From Aquatica leii (taxonomy: Eukaryota > Arthropoda > Insecta > Coleoptera > Lampyridae), in assembly GCA_035610365.1 (NCBI GenBank), contig CM069432.1, positions 235,318,104 through 235,382,103 on the forward strand: a DNA stretch of 64,000 bases, written 5' to 3'. Shown here one piece after another: positions 35,151 through 47,097 of the stretch. How positions within the stretch are numbered: position 1 is the stretch's first letter; each line of letters opens with the position of its first letter. Under the pieces are notes generated by a model. It made no database searches. It was not told the DNA's origin and worked only from the letters and a program-made list of their open reading frames with translations. Position numbers and translations under genes: made by a program.

Positions 35151-35570
35151 ACTATGTGTCTAAAGTTTACTGTAAATAGCTATAAACGGCGGTAACACGT
35201 TGAAATTAGATTAACACCCGCGAAATTCAAAATATGCTTTGAATAATTCTGCGGGATAAAATCACAACGTAAAAAGACATTGAGGGTAAAGCAATGTCAA
35301 TGCAATTGTTCAATCGCCACCAGAGTGAACTACTGGATGGCCGTTTCCACTCTTTTGGGGCTCATCAGCAGTAGGAGATACACTCTAATGTAGTTCTCAC
35401 AATTGCATTGACGCCCCATATAGCTTATATCTAAGTATGACAAAGTTACGATTCAAAAGTGTTTGATGGCAGTGCTATCTCATAGTGTAATTTTACTATA
35501 TGTCTAAAGTTTACTGTAAATAGCTATAAACGGCGGTTACACTTTGAAATTAGTTTAACACCCGCAAAAT
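35151..35570 (+). repeat. Two direct repeats 344 bp apart
   Basis: 35151-35226 and 35495-35570 share ATGTCTAAAGTTTACTGTAA and then CTATAAACGGCGG and TTAACACCCG with few differences, spaced exactly 344 bases. The hammerhead-like motif lies between them. Direct repeats holding a hammerhead ribozyme resemble the tandem LTR-like ends of Penelope-like elements. No coding sequence is attached within 1 kb. Confidence 0.75.
35322..35386 (-). ncRNA. Hammerhead-ribozyme-like motif
   Basis: On the minus strand CTGATGA (35368-35362) is followed by a 14-base stem II region, then GAAAC (35347-35343), then GGCCATC. Stem I is strong: CTACTG next to CTGATGA pairs with CAGTAG right after the ATC, and a second helix AGAGTG with CACTCT extends it. 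The predicted cleavage would follow ATC, a permitted NUH triplet. Stem III is minimal, as in hammerheads known from Penelope-like elements. Stem II (GCCCC against AGTG) has decayed, so activity is doubtful. Confidence 0.6.
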
Positions 35571-35587
35571 ACGAAATGTACCGCTAC

Positions 35588-36105
35588 TTGCAAAGAAAAG
35601 TGGCGCAGGGCCCACAACCATCTCCGATCCTAAGCTAGGCAAAGCAGGTGAGCCACAGAATTAATTTTTTTTTGTTTGTCAACCTTCACAATTAGTGTGT
35701 TGTAATCTATATTATTCAATATCTATTATTAAATGTTTTAAAACACTTACAATACAAAGTCCTACTTCACACTTGTTACACATTGTTCGTCCTCTACAGC
35801 TACAACTCAATCCTGCGCATCCTTTCTTTTTCTTTTATATAGAGCATAAATACAAGCAAATAATGTCAAAATAAAAGTTTTATTAAAACATTACGGACCT
35901 GTTACATTAATTAAGTCTGCTAAGGTTGTTGACACCACAATTAAAAATAAACTGTTCTAAGAAGTAAAAATTTTTTCTCAGCAATCTGCTGACAACAAAA
36001 ATAAAAGTAAATACAACATAATGTTATCGGATAAAACATGGTTAAAACTGCTATTTTGCACATTTTTTTTCAAGTGCACTAGTACACAAAGTACATTTTT
36101 TAAGC
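35588..36105. other. Unassigned region
   Basis: A GC-richer patch (35595-35655, with GTGGCGCAGGGCCCAC) then AT-rich DNA. I see no gene and could not fold the patch into a tRNA or tRNA-derived SINE head. Confidence 0.35.
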
Positions 36106-36109
36106 TAGG

Positions 36110-36550
36110 TCAGTAATGCTAAAAACTACACATTCGTATCTGTTTTAATTAGTTTATTAACAATTTATTTTGTAGATGATGGAAACTTAAGGAAAAAGGA
36201 CATTACAGCATTTACTCCCACCATCTACTACATAGTTACAATGAACAGTCAAAATCCATTTGTTTAGATAGTTAGGACCGGCTTGAAAACTTAAATTGGA
36301 AATATTTCAAAACTGGGCTACTTTAGACTAAATCTTTAAAGAAAAATTTTTCATTTAACACTACAAGGAAACTACTCCTTGAGTTTGTAGTTATTTCTGA
36401 TAGACCCGTATATTATGTAATAACAGACAAGAGCATCAAGCGTTACATCATCCTGAACCCGGATGCTACTTCCAAAAGGTCTCGCGATTCGTCCACCCCT
36501 TTTAGGTAAAGTTATAAATGTTATTAGATAATGCTATAAATGAAAAATAT
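36110..36550 (+). repeat. Dispersed diverged repeat, copy 2
   Basis: Same repeat as 5110-5545, same orientation: TTTTGTAGATGATGG, CTTGAAAACTTAAATTGG, CTTTAGACTAAA, CATTTAACAC, GATAGACCCG and ATAAATGTTATTAG in the same order. It lies about 200 bases before the first readable codons of the PLE family A element, so it may be the 5' region of that family. Confidence 0.6.
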
Positions 36551-36764
36551 ATGCATATTACATAAACCAACATTTCAAAACATTAACATGAACAATAGTC
36601 TAAATTCAAGTTTATTCCAATCCGGTAGCTACAAATACATAAATTAGTTACTATGTGTGGGGATAAAATCAACGTTAATAAAGTCTAAACAGGGTCATTC
36701 AATACTACATTACTAAAACAATTAGCCTCCAAATTCCTGAAATCTCATTTGCACAAAGGCACAT

Positions 36765-38340
36765 AAAGGCAATGCTGTAGTTGTCTTAGACAAATCTGAT
36801 TATATCAGCAAAGTTCTTGAATTTTTGAATCCCATAGAGTTTAAAATTGTTAATATTAATTTCAATCAATTCACCAAAAACGTTAAAGATTTCATCATTT
36901 CTAACAGAGAGTTGCTCACTAGTCAATTCGATTATAACTACTATAGATTAATTCTAATGTATCCCTTATTCCCTCGCCTTTACGCCCTTCCTAAGATCCA
37001 TAAAAATAACGTCCCTATGAGGCCCATTGTCTCTTTCACCAACACCCCGGTATCTAAATTGTCAGAATGGCTTAACCACACTTTGAGAAACCTCCTGAAA
37101 TTTCAATTCCCACGTTCCGTCTCGAACTCTAAAGATTTAGCTTTTGAACTCTCTCAATTACAGATCAATCATGACTACATGCTTGTTTCTTTTGACATTG
37201 TAAACTTATTCTCAAGCTTCCCTTTCAGGGATTGTCTTGATATCTTAAATGATCATTTATTTTCCTCTAACTTGTCCGATAACTTATGTTTCTTCCTTAG
37301 CAAGTGTTTGGAGATTTGTTACAGTCAAAATTTCTTTAAATTCAATGACATTACCTACCGCCAACTTACTGGCTTACCTATGGGCAGTAACCTTTTTCCT
37401 CTCCTCGCTGAGTTGTTCCTCACACCACTTGAACATAATCTTTTTAATAATTCACATATCACTGATAAGTTTGTTTACTATAAACGTTATGTGGACGACA
37501 TATTTGTTATATTTAATGAAACCCATCAGGACCTTACAGATTGCTTTAGTATCCTCAATAATTTACACCCTTGCATCAAGTTTACGTTAGAAACTGAAAC
37601 TGATAAGGCTCTCAATTTTTTAGATCTTACTATTCAGAGATTAGACCACTCCCTCGAGATTGCCATCTATAGAAAACCGACCACCACTGACCATGTCATC
37701 CCTTACAGTTCCTTCCACCCCCTATCCCATAAATTAGCTTACTTCCGTTTCTTTTTGAATAGACTTTTTTCTTTACCTTTGAGTACTTCCAACTTCAATT
37801 TTGAACTTTCTGTTATTCTAAAATTAGCTGAACTTAACGGTTATCCCAGTCATTTGATATATAAACTTTACAACCAATTTCTTCAGAACTTTAACAGAAA
37901 AAATAGTAGCACTTTGGTCCCTATCTCAGATGTTGCTGCACAGAAATATTTTTCCTTACCCTTTATAGGCCCCCCTTTAAAAAGCTTTTCAAAAATCATA
38001 ATATCAACATCTCTTTCTCCTCCAAGCACAATTTAAAAAGCCACCTGGTTCACACCGAAGATTATATCGATACCCTTAGTAAATCGGCTGTTTACAAGTT
38101 ACAATGCGGTACTTGTCCCGCGTTCTACATAGGCCAGACTGGGAGAAAGTTTACAACTCGTTTTGCCAAACATTTCCATTGCATAAAGAAAAATAATACT
38201 ACTTCCCATTCCTCTTTTGCCGCTCATATTTTAGAGTCTGGTCACTTCTTCGATCCTAAAACCCATTTTCAAATCCTCCATATATGCGAAAAAAGAAAAA
38301 AACTTACTGGAAACGAAAGAAATTATCCTTAATTATAACC
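36765..38340 (+). pseudogene. Penelope-like element family A: RT and GIY-YIG endonuclease
   Basis: Reading starts before any ATG with KGNAVVVLDKSDYISKVLEF, the DKGN block of Penelope-type RTs. It then runs open for about 400 codons to a stop at 38034: LYALPKIHKNNVPMRPIVSF, YMLVSFDIVNLFSSFP, LTGLPMGSNLFPLLAELF, YYKRYVDDIFVIF with the catalytic Asp pair, LNFLDLTIQRLD and HVIPYSSFHPLSHKLAYF. After a frame change near 37990 the protein continues KSAVYKLQCGTCPAFYIGQT with GRKFTTRFAKHF, the GIY-YIG fold with its Tyr and Arg, and HILESGHFFDPKTHFQIL. One frameshift breaks an otherwise good RT-endonuclease fusion. The N-terminal 100-200 residues are not readable upstream. Confidence 0.92.
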
Positions 38341-39210
38341 GTCAACCGGATTTATCTCTCAATGAAGTTATTAATATTAATAAAAACGTTCTGGTACTCC
38401 AGTGATTCTCCTTTTCAAAGCCCCCTCGTATCTAATCCGGATTTCCTTACCGTCTTTACAGATTACGTTTGGCGTTGCCATTCGTTCATCGGACACCTGT
38501 TGCATTGCATGGTGGCCATTGCTAATTTAACTTATCTTTCAAATTCAAATTCAAATTTTTAATTATTTATTGGCACCTTGGTTGGTTCCGGCATGTTATT
38601 TTACTTTAATTATTATTAAGCTTTGTCGCGGTGATGTTTTCCTGTAAGTATTCTTTGAACCTTTTGGAGGTCGCTCATAACTTTTACTTTTTCAGCATGG
38701 TCCGTTTGACTTTCACTATTCCAATGTTTTAATTAATTAATTCTCGAATTTAATTTTATCAATTTAATGGTAAGTACGGTGGCCTTATTGGCCCTCTTTT
38801 TTCACAACTTCCTGTTGTAGTGATGGATCTTTAAACGTAAAAATTATTTATTAATTAATTATTTGCTGCTCTACACCTTGGCTGGTTCCGGCATGTTACT
38901 TCACAAAAATTTTAATTAGATTTAAGTTTTGTCACTGAGATGTTTTCCCGTAAATATTCCTCTCTCTCTGTTTAAGTCGTTTGACCTTACATTTTAGCTT
39001 GGTTTCCTCTTTCAAATTTCACTAATGTAATTCATAATATTGTTTAAATTATTGTCAATTTCACTCACATTTAACTAATTTTTCTTAACGTAAGTACATC
39101 TTTATGTTATGTTACGCTTAGTATACCTGCTTACATTTTAGTAGCCTGATGATGGCATTGTTTGCCGAAACATGTAGCTTTACGTCTTAATTTTAACTAA
39201 TTTAACAACC
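38340..39210 (+). repeat. 3' region of PLE family A with a tandem duplication of about 300 bp
   Basis: CACCTTGGTTGGTTCCGGCA at 38573 returns as CACCTTGGCTGGTTCCGGCA at 38873. In both copies ATGTTA, then GTTTTCC and GTAA, follow at matching distances, so two units of about 300 bases lie head to tail. Near the end 39146-39171 carries CTGATGA, GGCA and TGCC able to pair, then GAAAC, the terminal motif also seen at 12713. Whether it is a working hammerhead is open because of one extra base after CTGATGA. Confidence 0.7.
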
Positions 39211-39429
39211 GTCAATTATTAAACATTTTTCTATGGGGAATGATTTCGAGTTATTGAGTTATTACTAACGGATTTGTAGTTACTATAAGGCTGCACTAAA
39301 TGTGGGTAACCCCTACTTTAAAATATTTTCATCCATAATATTAGTAATTTTGTGGTATTGCAAAAACGCATTAAGTCTAGGTATAAAAACATTTTTTTCT
39401 CTGCCTTAAAATGCCTATCTAATTTCGAA

Positions 39430-40570
39430 TAGGAGCAATGCTATATTATGTACTGGCAATGGTACCAACGCTATCGTCTATAATGAACCTATACACTCGT
39501 TTATCATAATTTTTTTTTGTTTTATTGGACATTCGTTCGGTAGACGGTTTTCGAAACTGTCTTGACTGCCCCATAACCATTGCCATTGCTAATAAAATGT
39601 TATTTAAAAAGAAATGATCTTTTTTTGCGCCAAGACATTTAATCATTTGTAGTAGGGGAGCAGCTACTTTGCCAAAAAAATGTTAGTATTTAGGGTTCGT
39701 TCTAAGATTTTTTCTTTGGTATATTTAAAAATTGTCCATGTATTAAGTGACCATACCTTGTACCCGAACCTTATGGGCTTATCACGTATAAACTGTTTAC
39801 AGTCTATAATTCTGTTCGGGTACAAAATGATTCATAAACTTTGTCTCCAATAAGTCTATTAACGGTCCGAGTTTGTACATTTTATCATACATGCCAATCT
39901 AATTGTTATCTGCAAATTGCACAAAATATTTGAAGACAACAATCTCGACTCATTGCTTCATACACCATATCATTTCTCATATTTTTTGCGGTTTTCCAAT
40001 AACTCCTTTTCGATGATAACTCGTAACCGTTAAAAATTAAAATTTCTAGAAATACTTTTAGTTCCTCTAAAGAAATTTTTGGGTACGGGGAATTCTTAAA
40101 TAATGCAGTTTTTTTATTATATATGTTAACAAATCTTTATCAAAATATTACTCAAACAGTTTGGCATACGATATTCTGTATACTTGCATATTCTGTATAC
40201 TTGCCTACAAAAAACCGATAATTTAGAGTTTATAAATCTTTTTCAAAAAATCAAAGCATTGATGTTTTACTTATTACTGTTTTCTATTTGTACTGGTTTT
40301 ACCAGTGGTATTTGATAAATAAGGAATATTAATTTCTGATAAAACCATTTCAGGTTCGTTAGCTACAATTGTCTGTAAACCGGATTTCAGGGGTCGCATT
40401 TAGTTGTCGCGCACTTATTATTATTGGAAAGACCCCCTTCATCCCCTTTTGTAAAATCTTTATCAATCAAACCGTAAATTTCGGGTAGTTCTTTATATAA
40501 TTCTCCAACATTGACTTTAGAATCTGACGCATATGCCATATCTAAGGCTTCCTGGAAATTTATTCTGCTA
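39430..40570 (-). pseudogene. piggyBac-like transposase, second copy
   Basis: On the minus strand near 40560-40430 the acidic N-terminus reads NFQEALDMAYASDSKVNVGE, then LYKELPEIYGLIDKDFTKGD. Near 40150-39900 come DLLTYIIKKLHYLRIP, then in another frame SLEELKVFLEILIFNGYELS and KSYWK-like RSYWKTAKNMRNDMVYEAMS. KPIRFGYKVWSL at about 39780-39740 is a hallmark block of piggyBac transposases. FRKPSTERMSN and NYDKRVYRFIIDDSVGTIAS near 39560-39450 fit the segment before the third catalytic Asp. Many shifts and stops. It is another lineage than the copy at 32880, judging by the divergent N-terminus, and it lies just downstream of the PLE 3' end. Confidence 0.75.
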
Positions 40571-41025
40571 AAAATAACTTTATTTTTGAATAATCCTTTT
40601 TTTTTCTTCTATAAATAGCCTAAAGGTTCTATATGGAAGCAACATAATTCGAGACGTAGTAGCAAAAAACTTACTTTGAAAAACTCCATATATTATGTAC
40701 TAATCTAAAACCATCAAGTTTGCAATGGCTTTATTTTGTAACCGTTGTTTGACTTTGTACGATTTCTTTTGTGAAAGACCCGGTATTCAAGTTGAATTTA
40801 TTCGTCTCATGATCTTTGGGATTATTTGAGTAACTTCACGTTAAAAGTTTCACATTTTTAAATTCATCGTTGTCAATCAAATTTGTAAATAAAGTTTTGT
40901 ATTTAATTAATTCGAAATTATTACGCTGCATATACATTCTGCATTTACATTGATTTCGCATTTTCTTTGTACTGTTAAAATTCCAGTGGCATCTAATTTA
41001 TGTTTCCCTTTTAAGATATTATTGT

Positions 41026-41291
41026 AATTAAATATATTTTAAGTTTCTTTAAAAGCTCATTGTATTAAGTATGTTTTTAATGCATTCGTAGTTGATTTAT
41101 TGGAGTTAGCTTTATTAAATTACATTTGGAGTCTCATTTTTTTAATTTATTACTTCCTAGAGACAGTTTTATGATTCAGGTTTCAACAAATTAATTTTTA
41201 TGACTGTAATTAAATTTTTTGATATTTTTGTTGTCGCTGCAGTTCTCACATTGAGAAAGGCCGTTATCGAACTCTACTTTTACGTTGCAAG
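41026..41291 (+). repeat. Direct repeat X, copy 1
   Basis: About 266 bases that return at 42456-42740. Shared blocks include AATTAAATATATTTTA, GCATTCGTAGTTGATT, ATTACTTCCTAGAGACAGTT and CGTTATCGAACTCTACTTTT. The copies are highly similar. Both end at ACGTTGCAAGT, then diverge: here into BEL gag-like sequence. The ends are not TG...CA, so this is not an obvious LTR. Confidence 0.8.
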
Positions 41292-42459
41292 TTCCAATAA
41301 CGTTAGTAGCACTGAATTGGCATCAGTAACGAGCGGTACAAATGCTAAACTGCCTCGTATCTCATTACCTAGTTGTGATAGAAATTACATAGAATTTAAA
41401 TCCTATTACGAAACTTTCATTTTGCTTATCCATAGTAACACTAGTCTTACTGCTCAAACAATATCTAATTTTTAACGCAACTGCAAAAATTATAAGGTTG
41501 CATTTGATTTGTTATGTGAAAGATTTGATAATCCCAAGTTAATCATCTTAAACAATAATGAAGGGCATACAACATTTTAAAAGTTAGATCCTGAAACAAA
41601 AACAAAATTCAACAAGTACAAACCATACTTGGCACTTTGCTAGAGTCATTTTAGATAATGATAGTCACTCGAATTTTATACCGAGGAATTAGCCTCCAAA
41701 CTTAATCTAAAGAAAGAGTGCAAAAGTATTAGACATTAATTCCTGTTCCGTCCAGTCAAACTCCGTTGTTAAATTTGGAATTGCATCCAAAAATAATGGA
41801 TTTTAAATCAAATTACTTTGTCTAACCATCCAAAAAATTTCTGAAAATATTCCAATACGTTCTTTTCATAAGCATAGTTTGAACATACCGTCAACTATTA
41901 GATTGGTGGATGATTATTTTACCCAATCCCACCCAGTAGATATCCTTATCGGTGCAGGTCATTTCTATAGCCTCTTGTGCGTAGATGAGATATCTTTGTG
42001 TAAACATAAGCCAATCCTACAAAAAAACTTTGTTAGGCTAGATCGTTGCTGATCCGTATCATAATAAGATTTCAAAGCAATTGTCTTATTCTAATTTGAT
42101 TGAAAATCCAGTTGACAATTCCTTTGACTCTGTAGAGAAATCACTGAAATTGTTTTGGACATTAGACGATATTCATCCACAGAATAGTTTATTAAGGTTT
42201 TCACTACAAGGAAGATTTTGTGAGCAACATTTCGATTACACAGTTGCTCGCTATCAAAATGGCCGATTTGGGGTATCTATCCATTTTAATATAAAACTGG
42301 AAAAGCTATGTGATTCTAAAGAACAAACTACTTCCCGATTCATACAACTGAAAAAAAAAGATAATGAAACAACCGCAACTGTATCGCAAACATCGTAACT
42401 TCATGAGTGAATACATGCGTTTAGGTCGTATGTGTGAAATTGCACAAGACACAGTCAAT
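41292..42459 (+). pseudogene. BEL/Pao retrotransposon, copy A: gag, protease and RT N-terminus
   Basis: KLPRISLPSCDRNYIEFKSY and FILLIHSNTSL near 41350-41450 are the gag-like domain (DUF1759 type) of BEL/Pao polyproteins. RNCKNYKVAFDLLCERFDNP follows after a stop. A gap is missing before LNIPSTIRLVDDYFTQSHPV and DILIGAGHFYSLL near 41881-41990, the protease-side block. SVEKSLKLFWTLDDIHP, FCEQHFDYTVARYQNGRFGV and YMRLGRMCEIAQDTVN near 42135-42459 lead into the RT. The match ends exactly where repeat X returns. Its last 128 bases overlap the start of copy B at 50803. Confidence 0.85.
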
Positions 42460-42740
42460 TAAATATATTTTAGCAGTTTGTTTATCTTAAGTTTGTTTAA
42501 ATGCTTATTGTATTAAGTACATTTTTAGTGCATTCGTAGTTGATTCATTGGAGTTAGTTTTATTAAATTACATTTGGAGTCTAATTTTTTTAATTTATTA
42601 CTTCCTAGAGACAGTTTTATTATACAGGTTTCAACAAATTAATTTTTATGACTGTAATTAAATTTTCTGATATTTTTGTTGTCGCTGCAGTTCTCACAAT
42701 AAGAAAGGCCGTTATCGAACTCTACTTTTACGTTGCAAGT
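42456..42740 (+). repeat. Direct repeat X, copy 2
   Basis: Second copy of the repeat at 41026-41291, with about 16 extra bases near its start. It follows the truncated BEL reading immediately and runs into unrelated sequence after ACGTTGCAAGT. Together the two copies bracket BEL copy A. Confidence 0.8.
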
Positions 42741-45700
42741 AAATCTGTTTGTATCTTCTTTCCACGTATTTGCTTTACTGTTTTCTTTCACAAAAATTTC
42801 AATCACAACCTTTATAGAAATGGTACCGTATTCAGTTGATAAATATAAGTGGTTTTGGTGTTGGGAAAAAGTTGGTTAGTAGTCGTTCAAAATGCTTTAA
42901 ATAACGGAATATAGTTATTTGGATGATAAACTCACCCTCAATAGATGAAGAATTACCGCGGAAGTTTTCAACAATGGAACAGTGAATAGTTAGTTCATAG
43001 CGGGGAAAACTTTCCAATGTCGTAAAGCAATTACGGTTTATTGAATTTCACTGGATTCGGGTTTGGTTTTGTGATTAGCGTACCGCCGATTTGTGCGTTA
43101 AGTTTCTGCTTCGCAATCTAATTTTTGCCTTGGTGGCGGCTTATTGAATATCTTCCGTCCCGGTTCCCGATCGAAGTTCCTGTCGACGTAAACTGGACTA
43201 AAGCCAACCAGCTAACAAAATCAAGGTATTTATCGATTACAGATTAATCTATTTATTTGCAAGTATAGTGATTGAAAAGCTTTGAAATTAATTCTGTTGA
43301 GAATTTATTAATAGTTATTTTTCGATGATTTGCCAAACATTTTATGGTGTTCGTTTGTGCTAATTTTAATTTTATTTGTATGATTATTATTAAACTACAA
43401 AAATAAAAGACGATATGTAACCAACGTTTAAAATGTTTTATCGACGTTATACTATATAAATTTATTACTTACGTATCATAGTATTATTATTTTCGATTTT
43501 GTTTTATTTTATACAGTTATTATGGATTTTAATTTTTTTTAATGCAAACACGTCCGTACGTCATATATATTTTTATTCTTTTATTTGTTTTTTTTATCAT
43601 ACGTGTTGATAAAGTAAATGTTAAATAGTTAAATTGTAAACAATGTACTCCGTGGGCCTTTGCGTTATGGGAATTGTTTATAATTTCAGATTTTAGTGCC
43701 ATATACTCTATTAAGTTCGTTTAGAGTGTATCCTACAGGAACGGGCTTGTGGTTGGCAAGGGCCAGAAGTCCTTTTAAGCTATACACTTTCATGGCGCCT
43801 TTTGATTTTGACTTTTTTTCGTTTACTTTCAAGTTTTCCAAACGATTACGGAATTTTGGATATAATCCACACCCATCTTTACTGAGCACCGACAAAACCT
43901 TGTTTATGTTACTTTAATTTAGGCGAGTTTTATCGTTCCAACTTTTACACGTAACAGGGTTTTAGTTGTTGCAACATTTCTTATATAATGCTATTTGACA
44001 AATACAGCTCCGAATACAATTTGGTCATTATTTAAATTATAAACATTTTTATTACTTTTGAAACCAGTAAAAACGATTAACATAATAATTATGTGACATC
44101 TTAAAGCTTTAATTTTACCTTACAATGAATGTACAGAGATGTAGAATAAAATAACAATAAAAGAAGAATAAGAGCACAAAATATTTTAATTTTACAAAGG
44201 AAAGTTAGTTTTAGTGTGATAAACTTTCAAAATGCAAACGTTGCTGAAATAATTATGACTAATTCTAATAAGTATTCTGGTTTCATAACTATGAATCATA
44301 AAATTTAGTATTATTGTAAAAGTATACAATAAATAGATTCCTAGGCAATAAATAATTAAACCCATCAGTATTTGATTTTTAAAATAAAATCGAATGCACT
44401 TACTAAACTAGCTGCATCCATAGAAATGCTTAAGTGATATAAAAAAAAAATCCCAGCGTCACTCGTCTATTCCCATCGCATATATTAAATCAGTTCAATA
44501 CATAATACTTTCGTTGAACGTCCGTTGCCAAATCCACGTCGGTATCCATTAAGTATCTTGAGCTTATCGAAAAAGCATTTTAGCTTGCCATATAAATGCT
44601 GCTTCAACACTTTCTAGTGTAAGTATTCTGTAATTATCGATTTTATGCAGATCACCTTTTGTAGTTTGTGTAGGTCTCACAAGCCACAAATAATTTTCAT
44701 GCGTGAGAAAATCCAATTTAATAATGTTAAAAATTTCAAATTTATTCCCTGGACAAAAGAACATTGAATTTCAAAATCACAGTTGAGTTGCCATTTAGGG
44801 AAACTGATTTGTAACTTACGTAGTCCGTAACATTATTTACTAAATAATCTAATCGTAGCATTTTAGTTTTAGATTTTCTTAAACTCATCAATACATTTTT
44901 ATACTTTATTTATTTACCTTATAAAACTATATTAATTTATTCATAAATATTTGTTTATATTGTTTTTTAGTTATGCACAAAATAGGGCCTACTGCAATTA
45001 CTGATAAAATGAAAATTTTTATATTTAATTACGTAGCTGTCAGAACTTTTTACTAGTAACGTTAGTGCACGGTAATCTTTAGTTAGTCAAAGGTTTGATT
45101 TTTTAATCAGGGTTTAAACTTTAGTTAAATTAAACTGCGTTTAATTTTAAAATACTTTCAAATTATTGGTTATTGGTTTCGTGCTAACCAATATGGCAAG
45201 ATTAAAAAAAAACGAAGTTCAGTTAATTCTTTATTTTATTTCAGCAACAACTTTATTTTTACATTTTTCTGCATGATGACATACATATTTACTCGGTTAA
45301 AGTCACGTTTGAAACATGCATTTTTTGTCCAATTTAAAAAAACGCCGTATCTAAAATTTTAACGACGTATGACTACATTGTTAGGATAAAGGTTTGAAAT
45401 TTTATTTTACTGAAAATGTTAGTCGATTCCAGTTTTTATTGATAAAAAATGTTGTTTTACAATACACAAATAAAGTTTGTAATATTTTGAAGTTTGTATT
45501 ATTACTGTTGCTGTTTTATTTAATCATGAAACAACGTAAACATTTTAAGTTTTATTTGTATACGTTACGCCAAACAGTTTTTCATGTTTAACGCTGCTTG
45601 CAGTCTATATACACTGTCTGAAAATACGCGATAGTAGATTTTTTTTAGATACAAAGTATTTGAACAAAGCACAATCTAAGCAACGTAACTTAAAACTATT

Positions 45701-46615
45701 ATAACTTTTGTATAACGCTTATGAAATCGGTAAGTAAAGACTGTAAATACGAATAAACAACAAAAATTGGCATGGACAGTGGAAATGGACATATACAAGT
45801 AGAAATTTTAATATTTCAGGTACTTACTCTCCACGTACTGAAAACTCAACTTCGGATATATACGTATATAATTTTCGTAATAGGTATATACCTATCATTT
45901 ATTACAATCTCCACATATGATTAAAAAGCCAATAAAAAATTATAAAAAAAATCGCCACATTGAAATTATAAAATTAATTGAAAAACAACGAAATGGCAAC
46001 AGAAAAAATCTATTTTCGTTTTTGTTTACAATCAGATTTATAAATAAACCTTATATTAAAGTAATAATATTTGCATTGCTAGTTAATTTGTATATTTAGT
46101 GGCTGCATTAAAAACAAAAAAATTATTTACTCAACAAAATAATAAACGGGTATTTTTCGGAAAAGTGCCAATTTTCAATGAATTATTATCATTGAACAAA
46201 CATTTTTCAAATAATAAAATATATTACTTCTTTGTTTCACCTTTCCGTTACGAATATTGACTGTTAAAAAATTAATGATTATAAAAAGTATCAAAAACTG
46301 GATCATACAAATATAAACAACTTTATTTGGCAATATTAATTAGTCCACCAGTCAAACATAATACTTTTAATTTCTCAAAAGTAACATTGGAATTTAATTA
46401 TTTGAGATATCTCCATTTCAATCATAATGTAAAAATTATTTTTCTTGAAAAACTAGTTGAATCTACTTGTTAAAATCTGGTTAACTTTTACATACTGAAA
46501 TTAAAACCTCATTATTTGCTTTTGCCATTTGATTAAAGGGAATGTATAAGAAATAAAGAATCGTAAAATTTGAAAACCACTTTAGATTTAATAAACAAAG
46601 TACTACTTTAATATT
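42741..46615. other. Mostly AT-rich stretch without recognisable genes
   Basis: 42880-43200 is GC-richer and non-coding as far as I can see. The minus-strand frames 43686-43895 (69 residues, Lys-rich) and 44564-44764 (66 residues) have more ordinary amino-acid composition than their neighbours, but I recognise neither and see no splice or promoter context. The remainder is AT-rich. Confidence 0.45.
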
Positions 46616-46619
46616 TATT

Positions 46620-46905
46620 GTTTTGTATATCGGTTATAATTGAAACAACTTTGTAACCTCTGTTGCATACTATTTACAAGCTTCTCTGTAATTTGAGTGT
46701 TTCTTAAGGAGTTTTGGTCACGCGTCGTGTTAATTCCATAACATTTCTTTCTCTTACTCTACCTGTATTAAAATCACCTCATTGTTTTACAGAAGCGGCA
46801 CACAATTTTCAATGGGATTAAGGTCAGGTGATTTGGCAAGTAATGGTAAAACGTCCACTTTCGGATGATTTTCGGAATAATTTTGTACTAGATGTGTTTT
46901 AATGG
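46620..46905 (-). pseudogene. Tc1-like transposase C-terminal fragment
   Basis: On the minus strand IKTHLVQNYSENHPKVDVLP followed by LLAKSPDLNPIEN is the third catalytic block of a Tc1-like transposase, with the Glu in NPIEN. After damage the reading ITEKLVNSMQQRLQSCFNYN and RYTK near 46690-46620 is the usual C-terminal end. The upstream part is absent: the R1-like LINE's poly(A) tail begins directly at its N-terminal side. Confidence 0.8.
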
Positions 46906-46925
46906 TTTTTTTTTTTTTTTTTTTT
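46906..46925 (-). other. Poly(A) tail of the R1-like LINE
   Basis: Twenty T on the plus strand, directly after the LINE's 3' untranslated region and joined to the Tc1-like fragment. It marks the insertion's 3' end. Confidence 0.9.
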
Positions 46926-47097
46926 GAGGCGGGGAAACCATTTATTGGCCTCCCGCATTCCGCGGGGGTGTGTGGGATTCTCATTGCCATCTTGGCAAGG
47001 CCTACCCACTAAAACCTCTCCTCACATCTCCTTTTCACCAGCATAGGGTACCGCTTTCACATTCTTCGCTATACTAGTTTGGCAATTAGCCGTCTCC

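Noticed and set aside
35588..35660. tRNA-derived SINE head in the GC-rich patch
   Set aside because: No A-box and B-box pair with proper spacing and no cloverleaf could be drawn.
43686..43895. 69-residue minus-strand frame with fairly ordinary composition
   Set aside because: I recognise no domain and see no splice, promoter or element context; too short to call a gene.
44564..44764. 66-residue minus-strand frame
   Set aside because: No recognisable family; could be a decayed element or chance.
46787..46990. 67-residue minus-strand frame that looks like one protein
   Set aside because: It is a chance fusion: the first half is the R1-like LINE 3' region and poly(A) tail, the second half the Tc1-like fragment.
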